A model generated the notes under the pieces. The model did no database searches and was not told the DNA's origin. It worked only from the letters and a program-made list of their open reading frames with translations. The position numbers and the translations under genes are program-made. 64,000 nucleotides of DNA from the NCBI GenBank assembly GCA_003013855.2, contig PVNU02000935.1:682001-746000 (forward strand), given 5' to 3'. Below are positions 46,513 through 58,232 of this stretch, piece after piece. Numbering within the stretch: the stretch's first letter is position 1; the number at the start of each line of letters is the position of its first letter. This DNA is from Liriodendron chinense. Lineage: Eukaryota; Streptophyta; Magnoliopsida; Magnoliales; Magnoliaceae.

Positions 46513-47284
46513 TTGAAATGAGAGGGCCAAATTTATTGGTGGACATTTATTGGATAGTTGAAAATGAAAAATTACACTCATTCAGTTAACTGGTTATCAG
46601 ATTGGTTTATGCATACATACATGTTCATTGGTGCGAAAAATGAAGGCCCTAATATAATGATGTTAATTAATTGCAAGGAAAATTTATAATGATGAGATTG
46701 ATCAAATTCTATGATCAAGTCATCCTAAACTTGATCTGAATTGTCAGATATGTTTAGAACGTGGTAATTATTATTGAAAACAAAATTAAGCCCGAATCAT
46801 ATCCGTATAAAAGACTCTTTAAATGTGCACAATCAGTTTGTCTACAGCTGGACAAATTTTGGACAATCTGATTGGTCCAAATTGAAAAGTAAATGACTTT
46901 AGATGTTTAGATTAAATTTCACCCAAATCTAATGGTTAGGTTACAAGATATGGCCCATCATTGATCAATTTTATCTATTTAGTATCTTTCTCATCTTAAA
47001 CTTGATCAGGGCAAGTGACCAGTCAAATCAAAGTTATTGATGAATATAATAGAGTGAATGGATTAGATTTCCAAATTAGGCCAAATTTTTAGGTCAAAAT
47101 TGCGCTGCAATTTGTTGACCTCGTGAAAACCTAATAAATGTATAGTTATTGGACCCCATACTCTAATCTAGCCATTGAGAATTTGATCTTTCTAATATTT
47201 GCTATTGCATCTTAAAATGATATAAAAGAACAGATGGATGGATTAGATATACATAAAATACATCAACTTGGACTCATACCGTTA
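46513..47284. other. Shared non-coding segment of element C
   Basis: Close copy of 19281-20054; no gene. Confidence 0.75.
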
Positions 47285-47812
47285 GGATAACGGATGCGGA
47301 TTGGCGGGTGACTCTGCCACCAGTCAATGCCTAGTGATAAGTGCTCTGTGGGCCCCACCATGATAAATGTGTTTCATCCACTCTATCCATACATTTTAGT
47401 AGATCATTTTATGGTATGAGCTCAAATTTGAGGTAGATCCAAATCTCAAGTGGACCACATCACAAGAAACAGTGTTAATTGAACACCCACTATTAAAAAC
47501 TTATTGGGGGCCACAGAAGTTTTGGAACAAGGTAATATTTTTTTTTTACCTACATCCAGGTCTGTATGACCAAATTAAGAGGTTGGATGTCAAATAATCA
47601 ATAGAGTGGGCCCTATGAGGTTTTTAATGGTGGACATTCAATCGATACTATTTTCCTGTGGTGTGGTCCACCTGAGATTTAGATTTGGCTCATTTATTGG
47701 ATCAAGCACTAAAATGATCTTCAGAAATGGCTAGACAGCGTGGATAAAACACATACGTCATGGTGGGCCCACAAAGTACCTGCCAGTGACCCCATAGCCA
47801 AGTATCAATAGC
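47285..47812. repeat. Foldback module C1
   Basis: Counterpart of 20055-20580; starts GATGCGGATTGGCGGGTGAC. Confidence 0.8.
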
Positions 47813-47814
47813 CA

Positions 47815-48375
47815 AGGGGTGCGAATTAGGTGTTACCCCAGGAACAGCTTAGTGGGTGTCACCCTAACCGTGTGGGGCCCATCTTGATGTAGTTTTTATA
47901 TATCAACACCGTCTATCTCTTTTTGCATATCATTTTAGGATGTGATCCAAAATCCTAAGAAGATCCAAATTTTAGGTGGACCATACCACTAGAAACAGTG
48001 ATGTATAACCATTAAAAACGTTTTGTGGGCCACAAAAGTTTTGGATCAATCTGATCTTTATATTTTCCATTCATCAAGACTTTATTGACATTATCAAGAG
48101 CTTGGATTGCAAACAAACATTACAAAAACCTTACGATGGGCTCTTTGGAATTTTTAATGGTGGGGCACTCAATCACACTATTTCTAGTGTTATGGTCCAC
48201 TTGAGATTTGGATCTACATAATTTTTGGAACGTCATCCCAAAATGGGCCTGTAGAAACAGATGAACGGCATGGATATACAAAATATCATCCATGTGGGCC
48301 ATACAGTGGGGGTAACCCCCGCTAAGTTGTTCCCGGCGTAACACCGACTAGGCTGTTCCCGGGGTAACAACTAAA
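47815..48375. repeat. Foldback module C2 (GTGTTACCC subtype)
   Basis: Counterpart of 20584-21124. The right arm has an extra partial repeat (GTTCCCGGCGTAACACC then GTTCCCGGGGTAACAA). Confidence 0.82.
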
Positions 48376-48377
48376 CA

Positions 48378-48905
48378 GATGGAAGCGGATTGCGTACTGA
48401 GTAGTGTGCGGAGTAAACTCTGTGGGGCCCATAGTGATTTACATATTTTATCCACTCCGTCCATCCATCTTAACAGAAAATTTTAGGTATGGTGACAAAA
48501 AATGAAGCATATCAAAATCTAAAGTGGACCACACCACAAGAAATGTGTGAAATGAATGTCTACCATTGAAAAATTCTCGAAAGACATAGAAGTTTTGGAT
48601 CAAGCTGATATTTGTGTTTTCCCTTCATCCATATCCATGTGATCTTATGAATAGGTTGAATGACAAATAAACATCACTGTAGGGCCTGGGAAGGTTTCAA
48701 CGGTGGAAATCATTATTCCCACTGTTTCCCGTGGCATGGTCCACTTGAGATTTGGATATGCTTAAATTTTGGGCTCAACCACTAAAATGAGCTCGAAAAA
48801 CATATGGACGGAATAGATAAAGCACATACATACTAGGTGGGCCCAACTGAGTTTACTCCGCATGATAAGAGCGTGCGGGGTTACTCCGCATGCAATCCGA
48901 TTCCC
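48378..48905. repeat. Foldback module C3 (ACTCCGCA subtype)
   Basis: Counterpart of 21126-21664; the left arm is shortened (GAGTAGTGTGCGGAGTAAAC). Confidence 0.82.
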
Positions 48906-48991
48906 CGTCCCCTTACTAAAAAAACCCCAAATCCCTCGTTCCCTCGCTCTCTACCGTCTCCCGCCCTTCCTCCCTTTGTCTCTCTGTCTCC

Positions 48992-49034
<43 letters not shown>

Positions 49035-49156
49035 AAAATCCACTACTTCCATCCCGCTCTCGTGGCCATTGCAGCTTCCAAGCTTCCACGCCTCCCATCC
49101 CCGCTCCCGTGGTTTTTTTCAGCTTCCAAGATCAAGGGCTGTTGCCTACTGGTATG

Positions 49157-49197
<41 letters not shown>

Positions 49198-49258
49198 ATT
49201 GAATGTTGAAACCCTAATTAGGGTTTTGCAATCCCTAATCAGGGTTTTGCAATCCCTA
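48905..49258 (+). promoter_or_regulatory. CT-repeat and telo-box stretch of element C
   Basis: CT runs at about 48993-49032 and 49158-49193, AAACCCTAA at 49209, then GGGTTTTGCAATCCC repeats. Similarity to element B ends here. Promoter or 5' UTR role inferred. Confidence 0.55.
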
Positions 49259-49955
49259 CTGTTGACGTAGCCCGACCTGTTCACAGTCCCAACAAAGTTG
49301 GTTTTGGATGTAGTTAAATAGGGCTGTCAATGGGTCCTCATGTGGTTCGTACCATCAGAAGTCAAGAGTCCGCTCATCAGGTGGGCCACAGGTGTATGAC
49401 GAAATGACTGGTTAAAAGAGTTGACAGAAGTCTACATGTTGGGTTAAAAGAGTTGATGGAAATCGACAGACACCTACATATGGTGGGCCCACCTAATGAG
49501 AAGATCCGCCTAATCTGTTGGCAATGGGCCACACAATAGGTCAAAGTGGGGACTGAATGCCCACCGTCGAAACATTCTTGTGTCCACAGAAGTTTTGGTA
49601 GACGACTCTATGTTTTCTTTATTCTATATTTGTTCTAAGAGGAGGTTTTGTGTTGATGAAAAATGAACAGGTCACTATGTTTTCCTTGGATGGTAAGCAA
49701 GGTCTGACTTTGAGGACCACTGATTAAGTCTTGCTTCCAAAATATTCTTATAGCTCCTTTCCTTCTTTTGGTATGTGCAATCAGGAAATGCACACAACAA
49801 TCTGTTGAGAAACCTGTGAGTTCTACATTGCCTGTTCTGTACACTCATGCAGACAAGCAATACTTCTTTGCTCCTGAGAGCACATTCAAGGACATGGCAT
49901 GCATTGTTTTTTCTGTGCTTGTAACACATAAATATTCTACCTCGATGTTTAGCTA
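49259..49955. other. Element C interior, unassigned
   Basis: No firm exon. Phrases like CTCATCAGGTGGGCCACAGG mark another dispersed repeat. A long minus-strand frame (49675-50025) overlaps the MICU-like first exon antisense and has no support. Confidence 0.35.
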
Positions 49956-50516
49956 ATGGCTTCCTCTGCATGCTGGTCAAGAGCTTTCTCAGCCTACAGA
50001 TACCTACCTCTTCGTGCAGCCACACGTTCCAGTTTGAGACTTGTGGCAGATATTCGAGCTAAGCATCAGGTGATTCTGTGTAGATGACCTGGTCCAGAAG
50101 TCAGGCTGATCAACTCATCAGATAGGCCGCATGTATGAGAACAGTGGAAGGCTTAAAAGGAATTTCCAAGTATCCACATTCAATGCACGTGTTGCTTGCT
50201 GCCCTGATTTTGGGTCAGGCTAGTGAGACACCTGATGAGGGTTCAATGCAACCAACTCATGCCATGTTGCATTGGCACATGTGACCATATATAGAGGTGC
50301 CTCTGAGAACATCAAAACTCGCTGGTCATACTTATATTATATCAACTGGCTATTTACTTTTTGTGTTTTCTCACAGTGATCAGTGATCCTTTACATACTC
50401 GACCAAGATGTATTGTATGAGGTTGGTTTAGGCGGCAACGATTGTTTTTGGTTCCAAATTGTGTTGGCGCTCTAGCTATTATTGTTTGTATTGTACTGTT
50501 TTTTAGTCATCCCCAT

Positions 50517-50517
<1 letters not shown>

Positions 50518-50550
<33 letters not shown>
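50518..50550 (+). repeat. 33-base C homopolymer
   Basis: Uninterrupted C run followed by GGATCC. Length may be affected by sequencing or assembly. Confidence 0.85.
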
Positions 50551-50552
<2 letters not shown>

Positions 50553-50779
50553 ATCCAAATGGGGCAATCAGGCCTGACTGATTGGACCAAACTGACTGAG
50601 GTCTGATCCAGGTTTTAAAACATTGGTTTGGACTTAAACTGGCTATAAAAAAACAGCCTAGTTTACCAAAAACCCTGTTTACTTTTGTGATCAAGTTTTT
50701 CTTAATGATAAATGTATAATTGCCCGGTGGAGCTCGAGCATTCAAACTCCACTTAAAGGCTAGACACCTTCCACTGTGC

Positions 50780-50880
50780 CAGGGGCATTTTGGCTTATTA
50801 CTTCTATTTTGTTTTATTAGTGTTATGGTTTGGTAGCCAACCCCAATTAATGGGATAAGGCTTAGATGATGATTAGTGTC
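50780..50880 (+). repeat. SINE-like 3' tail
   Basis: AACCCCAATTAATGGGATAA followed by GGCTTAGATGATGATTAG resembles the tail at 22567-22612 and the 3' domain of Au-type SINEs. Upstream GGTGGAGCTCGAGCATTCAA may be part of the body; not certain. Confidence 0.4.
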
Positions 50881-51643
50881 ATATTTTGGTTATGCTTTCA
50901 GTAGATGGGCCATGTAAGAAAAAAAAGGATGGACCCCAATGCCCATAAAATCGAACAGGGCCAGGCCAATCCAGGTTTTAAAACATTGCTTCTACCCATC
51001 GACAGATTCAAATTGTACCAGAGTATCTTGATGTTCAATCGATACATTCCAATGAGTCAAATGTTCTCATACTTTGTATAATGTACACGATTGTTTGAGT
51101 AGCTAGATCGTCTGTGGTGACCATATTGTTCTCATTGCTACATCTCTTGCATTATGTTTCTGTTCCAGGTTTTCAAATACTTTGCATCTTTCCGTACTCC
51201 AGAAGGAGAGGCTTTTATGACACCAGCAGACTTGATGCAGGCAGTTGTTCTTGTATTTCCTCCATCTGAATCAAATATTGTGAGAGAAGGTTATTTGAGA
51301 GGGAAGCGGCCTCCTGGCGAGTTGCATTGTGATGATTCAGCCTTTTTTTATGCCTTTTGATACCAATAATGATGGACTTATTTCTTTCTCAGAGTAAGTT
51401 AACAATCATCATTATGCTTACATGATATCGAAAGCAGAGAAATTGATTTGGTTTCCTGTTGCACTTTCAAATTAAATATTTATATCATGCCTTTTCAAGT
51501 TTTGTTTCACGGAGACGTCTAATATCCAGAGTCAATGTCTTTTTTGAAATTTGTGGCAGGTACATCTTCTTTGTCACCTTACTCAGCATCCTTGAATCAA
51601 GCTTTTCTGTGGCATTTAAAATGTTTGACCTCGACCATAATGG

Positions 51644-52098
51644 GTATGTATTGCATGGTTTTATGGAATCCTATTAAAACTAATTAGTTCTAAAGACTAG
51701 CATCATTAGATTGCTTTGCTTCAGTTCTCTCACCCAATACTGTTACCTTCCTGATTTTTTCTTTAATCATTCATCTGAAACTGATGAAGCTCTTTGAGCC
51801 GATGTACCCAAGAAATGTCCTTTAATCTCTTGAAAATTCTCCACTCATCCTCTCTTTTTTCCAAATTCACCAAGTCCAAAAGCACCTCGACCCACAAAAA
51901 GACCTCACAAAATGCCCAAAAGAGCTATGAATAATAGATCTAGTCATGCCTGAATCCACTCCAAACAAAGCAGCAGTAGCAATATTGATGGATCCCAAGA
52001 AAGAGGGGTCCACAGTGGCATGTTCTCCTCTGCGACACACTAGTTATCAACCAACGATTTAGAGTAAGAGGCTGACGGGGAACTAGATGTACGACAGC
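51644..52098. other. Element C interior, unassigned
   Basis: Follows the second MICU donor (GTATGT); no further MICU exon recognised. Confidence 0.35.
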
Positions 52099-52292
52099 CA
52101 AGGTATTAAGAAACACCTACGTAACGGTAATGATGGAAACCATTGTGCGTTACAGCCTTGTAATGGTCTTTTATGGTTTTTTATTTTTTTATTTTTTTTT
52201 ATAAAGGTTGTAATGGCCTTTACAACCTGTATTGTAAAGGTAATGGGGGTGGCCTTTATAGCCATTGTTACCATTATTGAATACCTTGATGA
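52099..52292. mobile_element. MITE-like element with CAAGGTATT ends
   Basis: Ends CAAGGTATTAAGAAAC and TTATTGAATACCTTG; interior of GTTAC/GTAATGG short repeats. Second copy of the family at 24554-24907. Confidence 0.6.
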
Positions 52293-55225
52293 TAGCCCCA
52301 CATATGCCCTCTCCACATGCAATTTTACGGGCAAAACACGTGCCAACCTCGCAAGTGTTAGGACATTTGAGTGATCATATGGTTAGCCACTCATCACGGC
52401 ATTTGTGAAGATGACTATACACCAAATCAAGCATGTCCACTGATTAGGTTGGTCAACCTCATCTGAAAAGAGTGGATGGTTTAATTATTGTCAATTGTCC
52501 ATATTCAACATGCACATGTGCTTTTCCTAATGATTGGAATTGATCTTGTGTATAGAATCTTCATTGTGGAGCCCACCTCCTACACTTCTAAGAGGTTTAA
52601 TACGCTGCCTGGAAAGATGTTCAAAGAGTTAGGCAACCGAGGGACTAGATGAACTATTGTGGATTTTTCTATTGGAAACTAGCATGGATTCCTAAGGGCC
52701 TGTTTGATTGGAATGACTAGATGAACAATTTTGTTCTTGGGCAAACTACCAAGGATTGGTAGTTTAATTGCAAAATCTACTAGAATTGGAGTTTTATCTT
52801 TTGCAATTTACAGTTGTTATCTGTTTGCAGTTGTACCACACATTATATTTGATAGTATTTAACAGCAATTGGCAATAAGTATTGGTGCAGCTTTTGTGAG
52901 TGTGATAGCAGTCTGTAGTATTGAATCCTCTGTTTGTTGCAACTTAAAAGTAGTCCATGGGGATCCATATGTGCTGATGACGGCAGGACTTGAATGTCAC
53001 CATAATGCTTGATGTGCATCACCTTTGTATTCTTATCGACGGAAGAGTTACCAAAGGTGCACAATGGGTCCATCAGATGAAAGACACTGACCCTGTGTGC
53101 ATCTGAGAGGATAGATTTCAAATCCTTCTCTCGTAGGTAGTCATCAGATTTCTCGTTTAAGTTCAAGGTTGCAATTGGCTTGATTATGTAGATGATTCAT
53201 TTAATGAGTCATAGGTTTCTTGAGTTCTTACATGCTGCTTTTTTATCTTTTTTTTCAGGTTTGATTTTGTAGCACCCAGTGCATTCTTTAAGAGTCAGCA
53301 TATTCCATCTACTTTTTTTTTTACGTTTTCGGAAAATTTATGAAATTACTATTTGTATTTCTGGAAATTATGCATAAGTTGATTACCTCAAGAGCATCTT
53401 ATAGGATGGGAGATCATCCATACGTTTTCTTCCAGAGACAAAGCCATGGATGGACAAGTTACAAGTGCTGTAAAAGCTGGCCTCAGACAAAGTTTCTTCA
53501 GCTAGGATTTTCAAGGCAATTGCTGATCCACCCATGACCAGCCTACAACGTCTGAAGGTGAATTGCACTTCTTCTTGCCTTAAAAAGGAAGCATTTCATA
53601 CCAACTGTATAATTTTTGTGCTTTGGATTCTGACTATCAGTTGGAATCATATGAAATCTCGTCTTCTACATGCTATAATTGAGATACGTCTCCTTGAGTT
53701 CATGATTGAGACTACCCATTTGGGCTTTATTATCAAGTGGGCTAATCTTCCAAATTGATTATTGTCATATAAAAAATCAACCCATCATAATCATCACCCA
53801 TTTTCATTGTCATTATAGCCTTGTCCACAGCTACATGCGTGGCCAATTACACCCTAGAACTGATCACATGCGTGCAATCTTTTCGTTGAACATACCAATT
53901 TCTATGACATCAGTGCAGTGAAAAATGTAGGTCAAGCTATGAAGATCACCCTTAATGAAAATAAGGATGAATCATTCAATACATGGGCCACACTTGTACA
54001 TACGTTGTGTCAGATCGTCGGTTGTCTATTGATTATGATAGTGTGGCACCCATGATGAGTGGAACAGTTACCTTATGCTTCAGGTGATATTGAATGTAAG
54101 ACCAGCAGTTTCCATGGTACTGATGTCCTGCACAAGTGGCATGTTAGTGGGAAAAGATGGTACAGTACCTTTTACTGAGTTTTCACCATCTTGTGATGAT
54201 ATGGGTCAGTAAAATGGTAAAGAATTCAGAGAAAAGGACCTTCACATGCATGAAGATGACTCATATTCAATTCCTTCATTCACTTTCTTGGTTTGGTTTT
54301 GGTGGAGCAAGACATTGAAATGGGTGACCTTGATTGGACACATAAAAAGAACATTCTCATAGAAAAGTCTCCACAGCTCATTTATGTCCTGGCTCCCTTT
54401 TTTCTTTCCAATTTTTAGCCTCATTCTCTGTCAATTGATTACATGTATATATTGTGCCCCATAAATCTCTTTGCTAGGATATGCTATTCTTTCAATTTGT
54501 GTGCAATGAGTGGACCATTACAAAGAAATTAAAAAAAAAAAAAAAAAAAAACTCCACATTGGTCTTTCAATTTATGTGCAATTAGTGGACCATTAAAAAA
54601 AATCATTATCTTGGTGGCTGAAGAAAAATGATGAAGTTTTCTAACACTCAAAAGCCATTGAAGATGAAATGGAATTTTATCTAGAGAAAGAATCACATGA
54701 TTCATAGGTGTAGATTGAATGGCTAGTTTGAGCCTGTACCAATTGTGGATGATCCCAAGATCGGTATCAGATACGCATCAGCAAAATGTAGACTTGGCAT
54801 CTATTATGGTACCAAACCTTCATATAACAAATGTAGACTTGGCATCTATTATGGTACCAAACCTATATATTTCAGGCTTCCTTGCATTATTTGCTAACGT
54901 AAAAAGCCCAGTTTGGCCAGGCTTGCAGAGTTGTGCTTGCGTCCAGTCTGTCGGTATGCCTGTATGAACAAGGATGATGAGGATGTCATGCTGCTCTGTC
55001 CCGATACCTCCACAAGCATTGGCTTGGCAAATTCTCATATGTCATCGTCTAGGCCAATGAGTCCATTGAGGACCATAGCCAGGTCGAGACGGGCTGTGAT
55101 GCCCGAGACCCCACCTTTTCTATTTCATTCTCTCTTTTTTAATTTCGTTGTTTTTCTTTTTTGCTGTGAGTTGAATCGGACCCTGAAATATACTTAGTAT
55201 CATCAACCCCTGACTTTGTGCAAGT
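52293..55225. other. Element C interior, unassigned, with possible captured exon
   Basis: At about 53483-53555 the plus strand is open (KVSSARIFKAIADPPMTSLQ) and ends AAG|GTGAAT, an exon-like end of unknown family. A 45-bp tandem duplication (AATGTAGACTTGGCATCTAT) occurs at 54785-54874. An ORF at 54913-55197 has no recognised domain. Confidence 0.3.
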
Positions 55226-55466
55226 AGGGCCCATGGCTGGGTAATCCAAACTGTTGATCTGATGTGCCCCGCCATTCATTCATAAATGCTCACCTGATGG
55301 AATAAACATATGATTAATAAAAAATACAGAAATGGTCCACATCCAATGGAAAAAGGCCAAAGCTTGGATCAATTTGTCTTCCAATTGGATGATATTTACA
55401 GAATTGTGCTCCCATTGAGGCCCATCAGATCAATGATCATGGGTCATTCACAGCCATGGGCCCCGC
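55226..55466. mobile_element. Foldback MITE-like element, 0.24 kb
   Basis: Left GGGCCCATGGCTGGGTAATC and TTGATCTGATGTGCCCC pair with right GGCCCATCAGATCAATGATC and CACAGCCATGGGCCCC. No ORF. Confidence 0.65.
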
Positions 55467-55551
55467 TAGTTTCAAGTCAAAGCTCCTGGGTACTGTCCAT
55501 ATCATTGGCTTGAGGTTCTTATTCTTCCTCCATATGCATGCATATATGTGA

Positions 55552-56857
55552 ATGTTTCTGTATTCGTATGTGTCTTCTCTCTTGGAGCTTAAAGCTTCCA
55601 TCAATTACCCGAATGGGTCTTCTCTTCCTACATGGGAGGATGGGACTGACTGTTGCAGTTGGGAAAGAATCAAATGCAACAATGTGACAGGCGGCCGAGT
55701 GACTGAAATTTCTCTCAACCAGATGAGGGAATGGAAGTTGGGAGAATGGTATCTGAATGCTGACTTACTTCTTTCCCTTGGAGAACTGCGGAGCCTCGAT
55801 TTGTCCTGGAATTACCTGGGTGGTTGGGTTGATCATGAAGGTACCTTTATCTCCTACAATCTTAACATTCTTCCTTCCTTGATGATTTGAAACAGGGCTG
55901 CGTCCATTTGGCCAGGTAAATTGAATTGCAAACATCCCATGGAACTATAGTTACGTTTGCTCTTTTGGCCTTTTATGTAATTTATTCTTTGATGGTCTTA
56001 ACTATCTAACCTTTATTGATGAAATCAAGGCTACCGTAGGAAAGCCAAATGATTTGAGTTGTGAATTTTTTTTATCTAATCAAGGAGGAAATGATGGAAG
56101 TTAACTATGTTACCTTGAACTTGAAGCTAAGTAACATGAATACAAATACTAACAGGGGAATCGAAATTTAATAATTGAAATTCGATGTGATAGTGCAGCC
56201 AAACACACTCAACAGTGCCATTTTGGATTTGGACCGAGATGTGAAGGTATATACATGCATCTCTAAGGGTGCATTTGGAGCACTTATTAATGTACTGCAG
56301 TTATTAGTGTAATAAAGTGGAAATAGCCAAATTGAAAACTCGTTAGCATTCATATCCGGGATTTCTCGGTTCTGGGCTGTAATTCTATCAATTTCAATTT
56401 GGACTTGAAAAAACAAGCCAAAGCCAATAACTTAGTATAAGGCTTCAATGACGATGATGATGACTAGAAAAAACAAAAAAAGAGTTGTTGAGATATGAGG
56501 CCATCTCCTAGGGAAGCATTTTTAACCTTTGTAATTATTCGCTCTATCTGTTTGATGCTTAGCACAAGATGTTGTAATTATTCCTCTTCGGCATGTTGCA
56601 TTTGAGGAAATTTATTTATTTTTCTAATGAAATATTAAGAATGGTTGAGATTTTTCCCTGTTCTAAGAAGGCCTTAAACACATGACGTCACCCGCATGCA
56701 GGTTTCAAAAGATGGTCCAGATTGAGCAAGCTAGAGCACCTTGACCTAAGTGATAACTCCTTGAACGAAAGCATTCTGCCGTATTTGGGTGCACTCTCAT
56801 CCCTCAAGAGCCTTGATCTAAGTCACAATAATTTTGAAGGACGCTTCACCTCTGAAG
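55552..56857 (+). pseudogene. LRR receptor-like protein fragment
   Basis: Exon 1 (about 55552-55840) encodes the N-terminal cap LLELKASINYPNGSSLPTWE with the paired-Cys motif CCSWERIKC, then LLLSLGELRSLDLSWNYLGG. Exon 2 (56702-56857) encodes LSKLEHLDLSDNSLNESILP and LSSLKSLDLSHNNFEGRF. Both introns are phase 1 with GTACCT and GTAAGT donors. Receptor-like proteins of this type are plasma-membrane LRR proteins in defence or development; no signal peptide, remaining repeats or membrane segment follow. Related to the fragment at 28662-28925. Captured cargo of element C. Confidence 0.8.
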
Positions 56858-58189
56858 GTAAGTCAATCAATTGTAAAGAAATTAAACCCAGATTTATAAC
56901 ATCAGTTTAGATCAATATTTTGAACTTGATTGAGTGATCATGCCTCAAGTCACATGTCCAAACTTGCAATCTGGAGGTTTTGGATTTGAAATATAAGAGG
57001 CTGAATGGCCCAACTTAATTATTAATTAACGGTGTTAGACCCTGGAACCAGTGATGTGGGTGGGACCTTGGTCGTAGGAGCCCACCTCAACGTATGAATT
57101 ATATATCCATGTTGTTCATCTGCTTTTCCACCTTATCTTATTCCATGGAACCTGGTCATCCTGCCAAACATATAGTGTGCTTACACACAGGAATCTTGCA
57201 CATGCAGGGGCCCACGATCTTGTGATCTAAACCATTAATCTGACAGGCCCCACCATGGATGAGTGATTCCCAGGGATCTTCCAGATTAAAAGATCACAAC
57301 CTTTCGATATGGTGGCCTATGAATGCCTATTAACACACGGTTAAGAGAAAACATTGTAACTGTTATTATTAGAAGAGGATGAATGCTGAATGATTAGATG
57401 AACCAATCTTAGAGATTTCGATAGCATTACGTCTCTACGTTGAGACCAGTCATGTGAATGGTTTGGATGATGAAAACATAGGCCCCACATGTACAAATAA
57501 AAAACCTGAGAATTTAATTATTAGGATAGTATATCTTTTTCTTCTTATTATTTGAACTAGTGGGTAACCCTTTTTCTTTAAAGATACTGATTTTATTAAA
57601 GGCCAAAAAGAGGGTTACCGTTTTTGTCATTCGTGATTAAGTTCGTAGTTCATATTTTCTGCTTTTATTTATTGAGGAATTGTATGATACTTTAGCAGAC
57701 TATGGCTAACCATTGTTATGCGCTCATCTTTCTACACATGGCACGTTCCACTTAACCCAGACCATCCAAATTGTGCACCTGACCATGGGTGGGCATCGCC
57801 ACAAAACCTCAGTGATTTGATGATTGATTATTTGGTTGGTGAATTCAATGGACGGTTGCCCAAACCTGCAGCAGTCCAATTGAATGTGGGAATACCTATC
57901 GATCGCACATTCAGGATCCTCTGATCAGTATATTTTTTGGACAAACTGGATCGATTGCATGCCTGCCATGTCTGCAGTGGAATGGCCCAAGTTACCTCCA
58001 ATCCAAGTAACTATCATTTCTCTTGCTTGTAAATTGGTTTCAGTGATGCTGAATACATTTATATGCTTATCAGTTTTGGATTTCTATTTTTATTTTCAGA
58101 TCAGTCCACGCTCTTACTTCGACTCTGCTGACTAAAAATTTCTCTGCTTGCTGGCTTTATTTGTGAATGCTCTATCCAAAGAGGATCAA
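56858..58189. other. Element C interior, unassigned, with one foldback fragment
   Basis: 57035-57145 matches the left arm of module 33480-34047 (AGACCCTGGAACCAGTGATG, GAGCCCACCTCAACG). The rest has no recognisable gene. Confidence 0.4.
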
Positions 58190-58232
58190 ATGGAATTGCC
58201 TCCAGGTTTCCGATTTCATCCCAGTACTGAAG
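58190..58232 (+). pseudogene. NAC transcription factor N-terminus fragment
   Basis: ATG at 58190 gives MELPPGFRFHPSTE, the conserved start of the NAC DNA-binding domain (LPPGFRFHPTDEE in most members). Similarity ends there, with no further NAC subdomain nearby. The equivalent place in element B (about 39568-39610) is a decayed copy without the ATG. NAC proteins are plant transcription factors; this piece has no function alone. Confidence 0.55.

Larger units (their letters stand above)
49956..51643 (+). pseudogene. MICU: Mitochondrial calcium uptake protein (MICU) fragment
   Basis: Exon at 51169-51393 encodes VFKYFASFRTPEGEAFMTPA, AVVLVFPPSESNIVREGYLR and a canonical EF-hand loop DTNNDGLISFSE. 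Exon 51560-51643 continues YIFFVTLLSILESSFSVAF and begins a second EF-hand (DLDHNG). MICU proteins sense Ca2+ at the mitochondrial uniporter. An Arg-rich, acid-poor start exon at 49956-50069 (MASSACWSRAFSAYRYLPLR) may be the targeting exon; that link is inferred. In 51169-51393 a run of seven T where six keep the frame causes a frameshift before the EF-hand. Later EF-hand exons are absent. Captured cargo of element C. Confidence 0.85.

Noticed and set aside
49675..50025. 116-residue minus-strand ORF
   Set aside because: No recognised domain; overlaps antisense the MICU-like targeting exon, which has a GT donor.
54913..55197. ORF of 94 residues in element C (CRYACMNKDDEDVMLLCP)
   Set aside because: No family recognised and no splice context; kept only as unassigned cargo.
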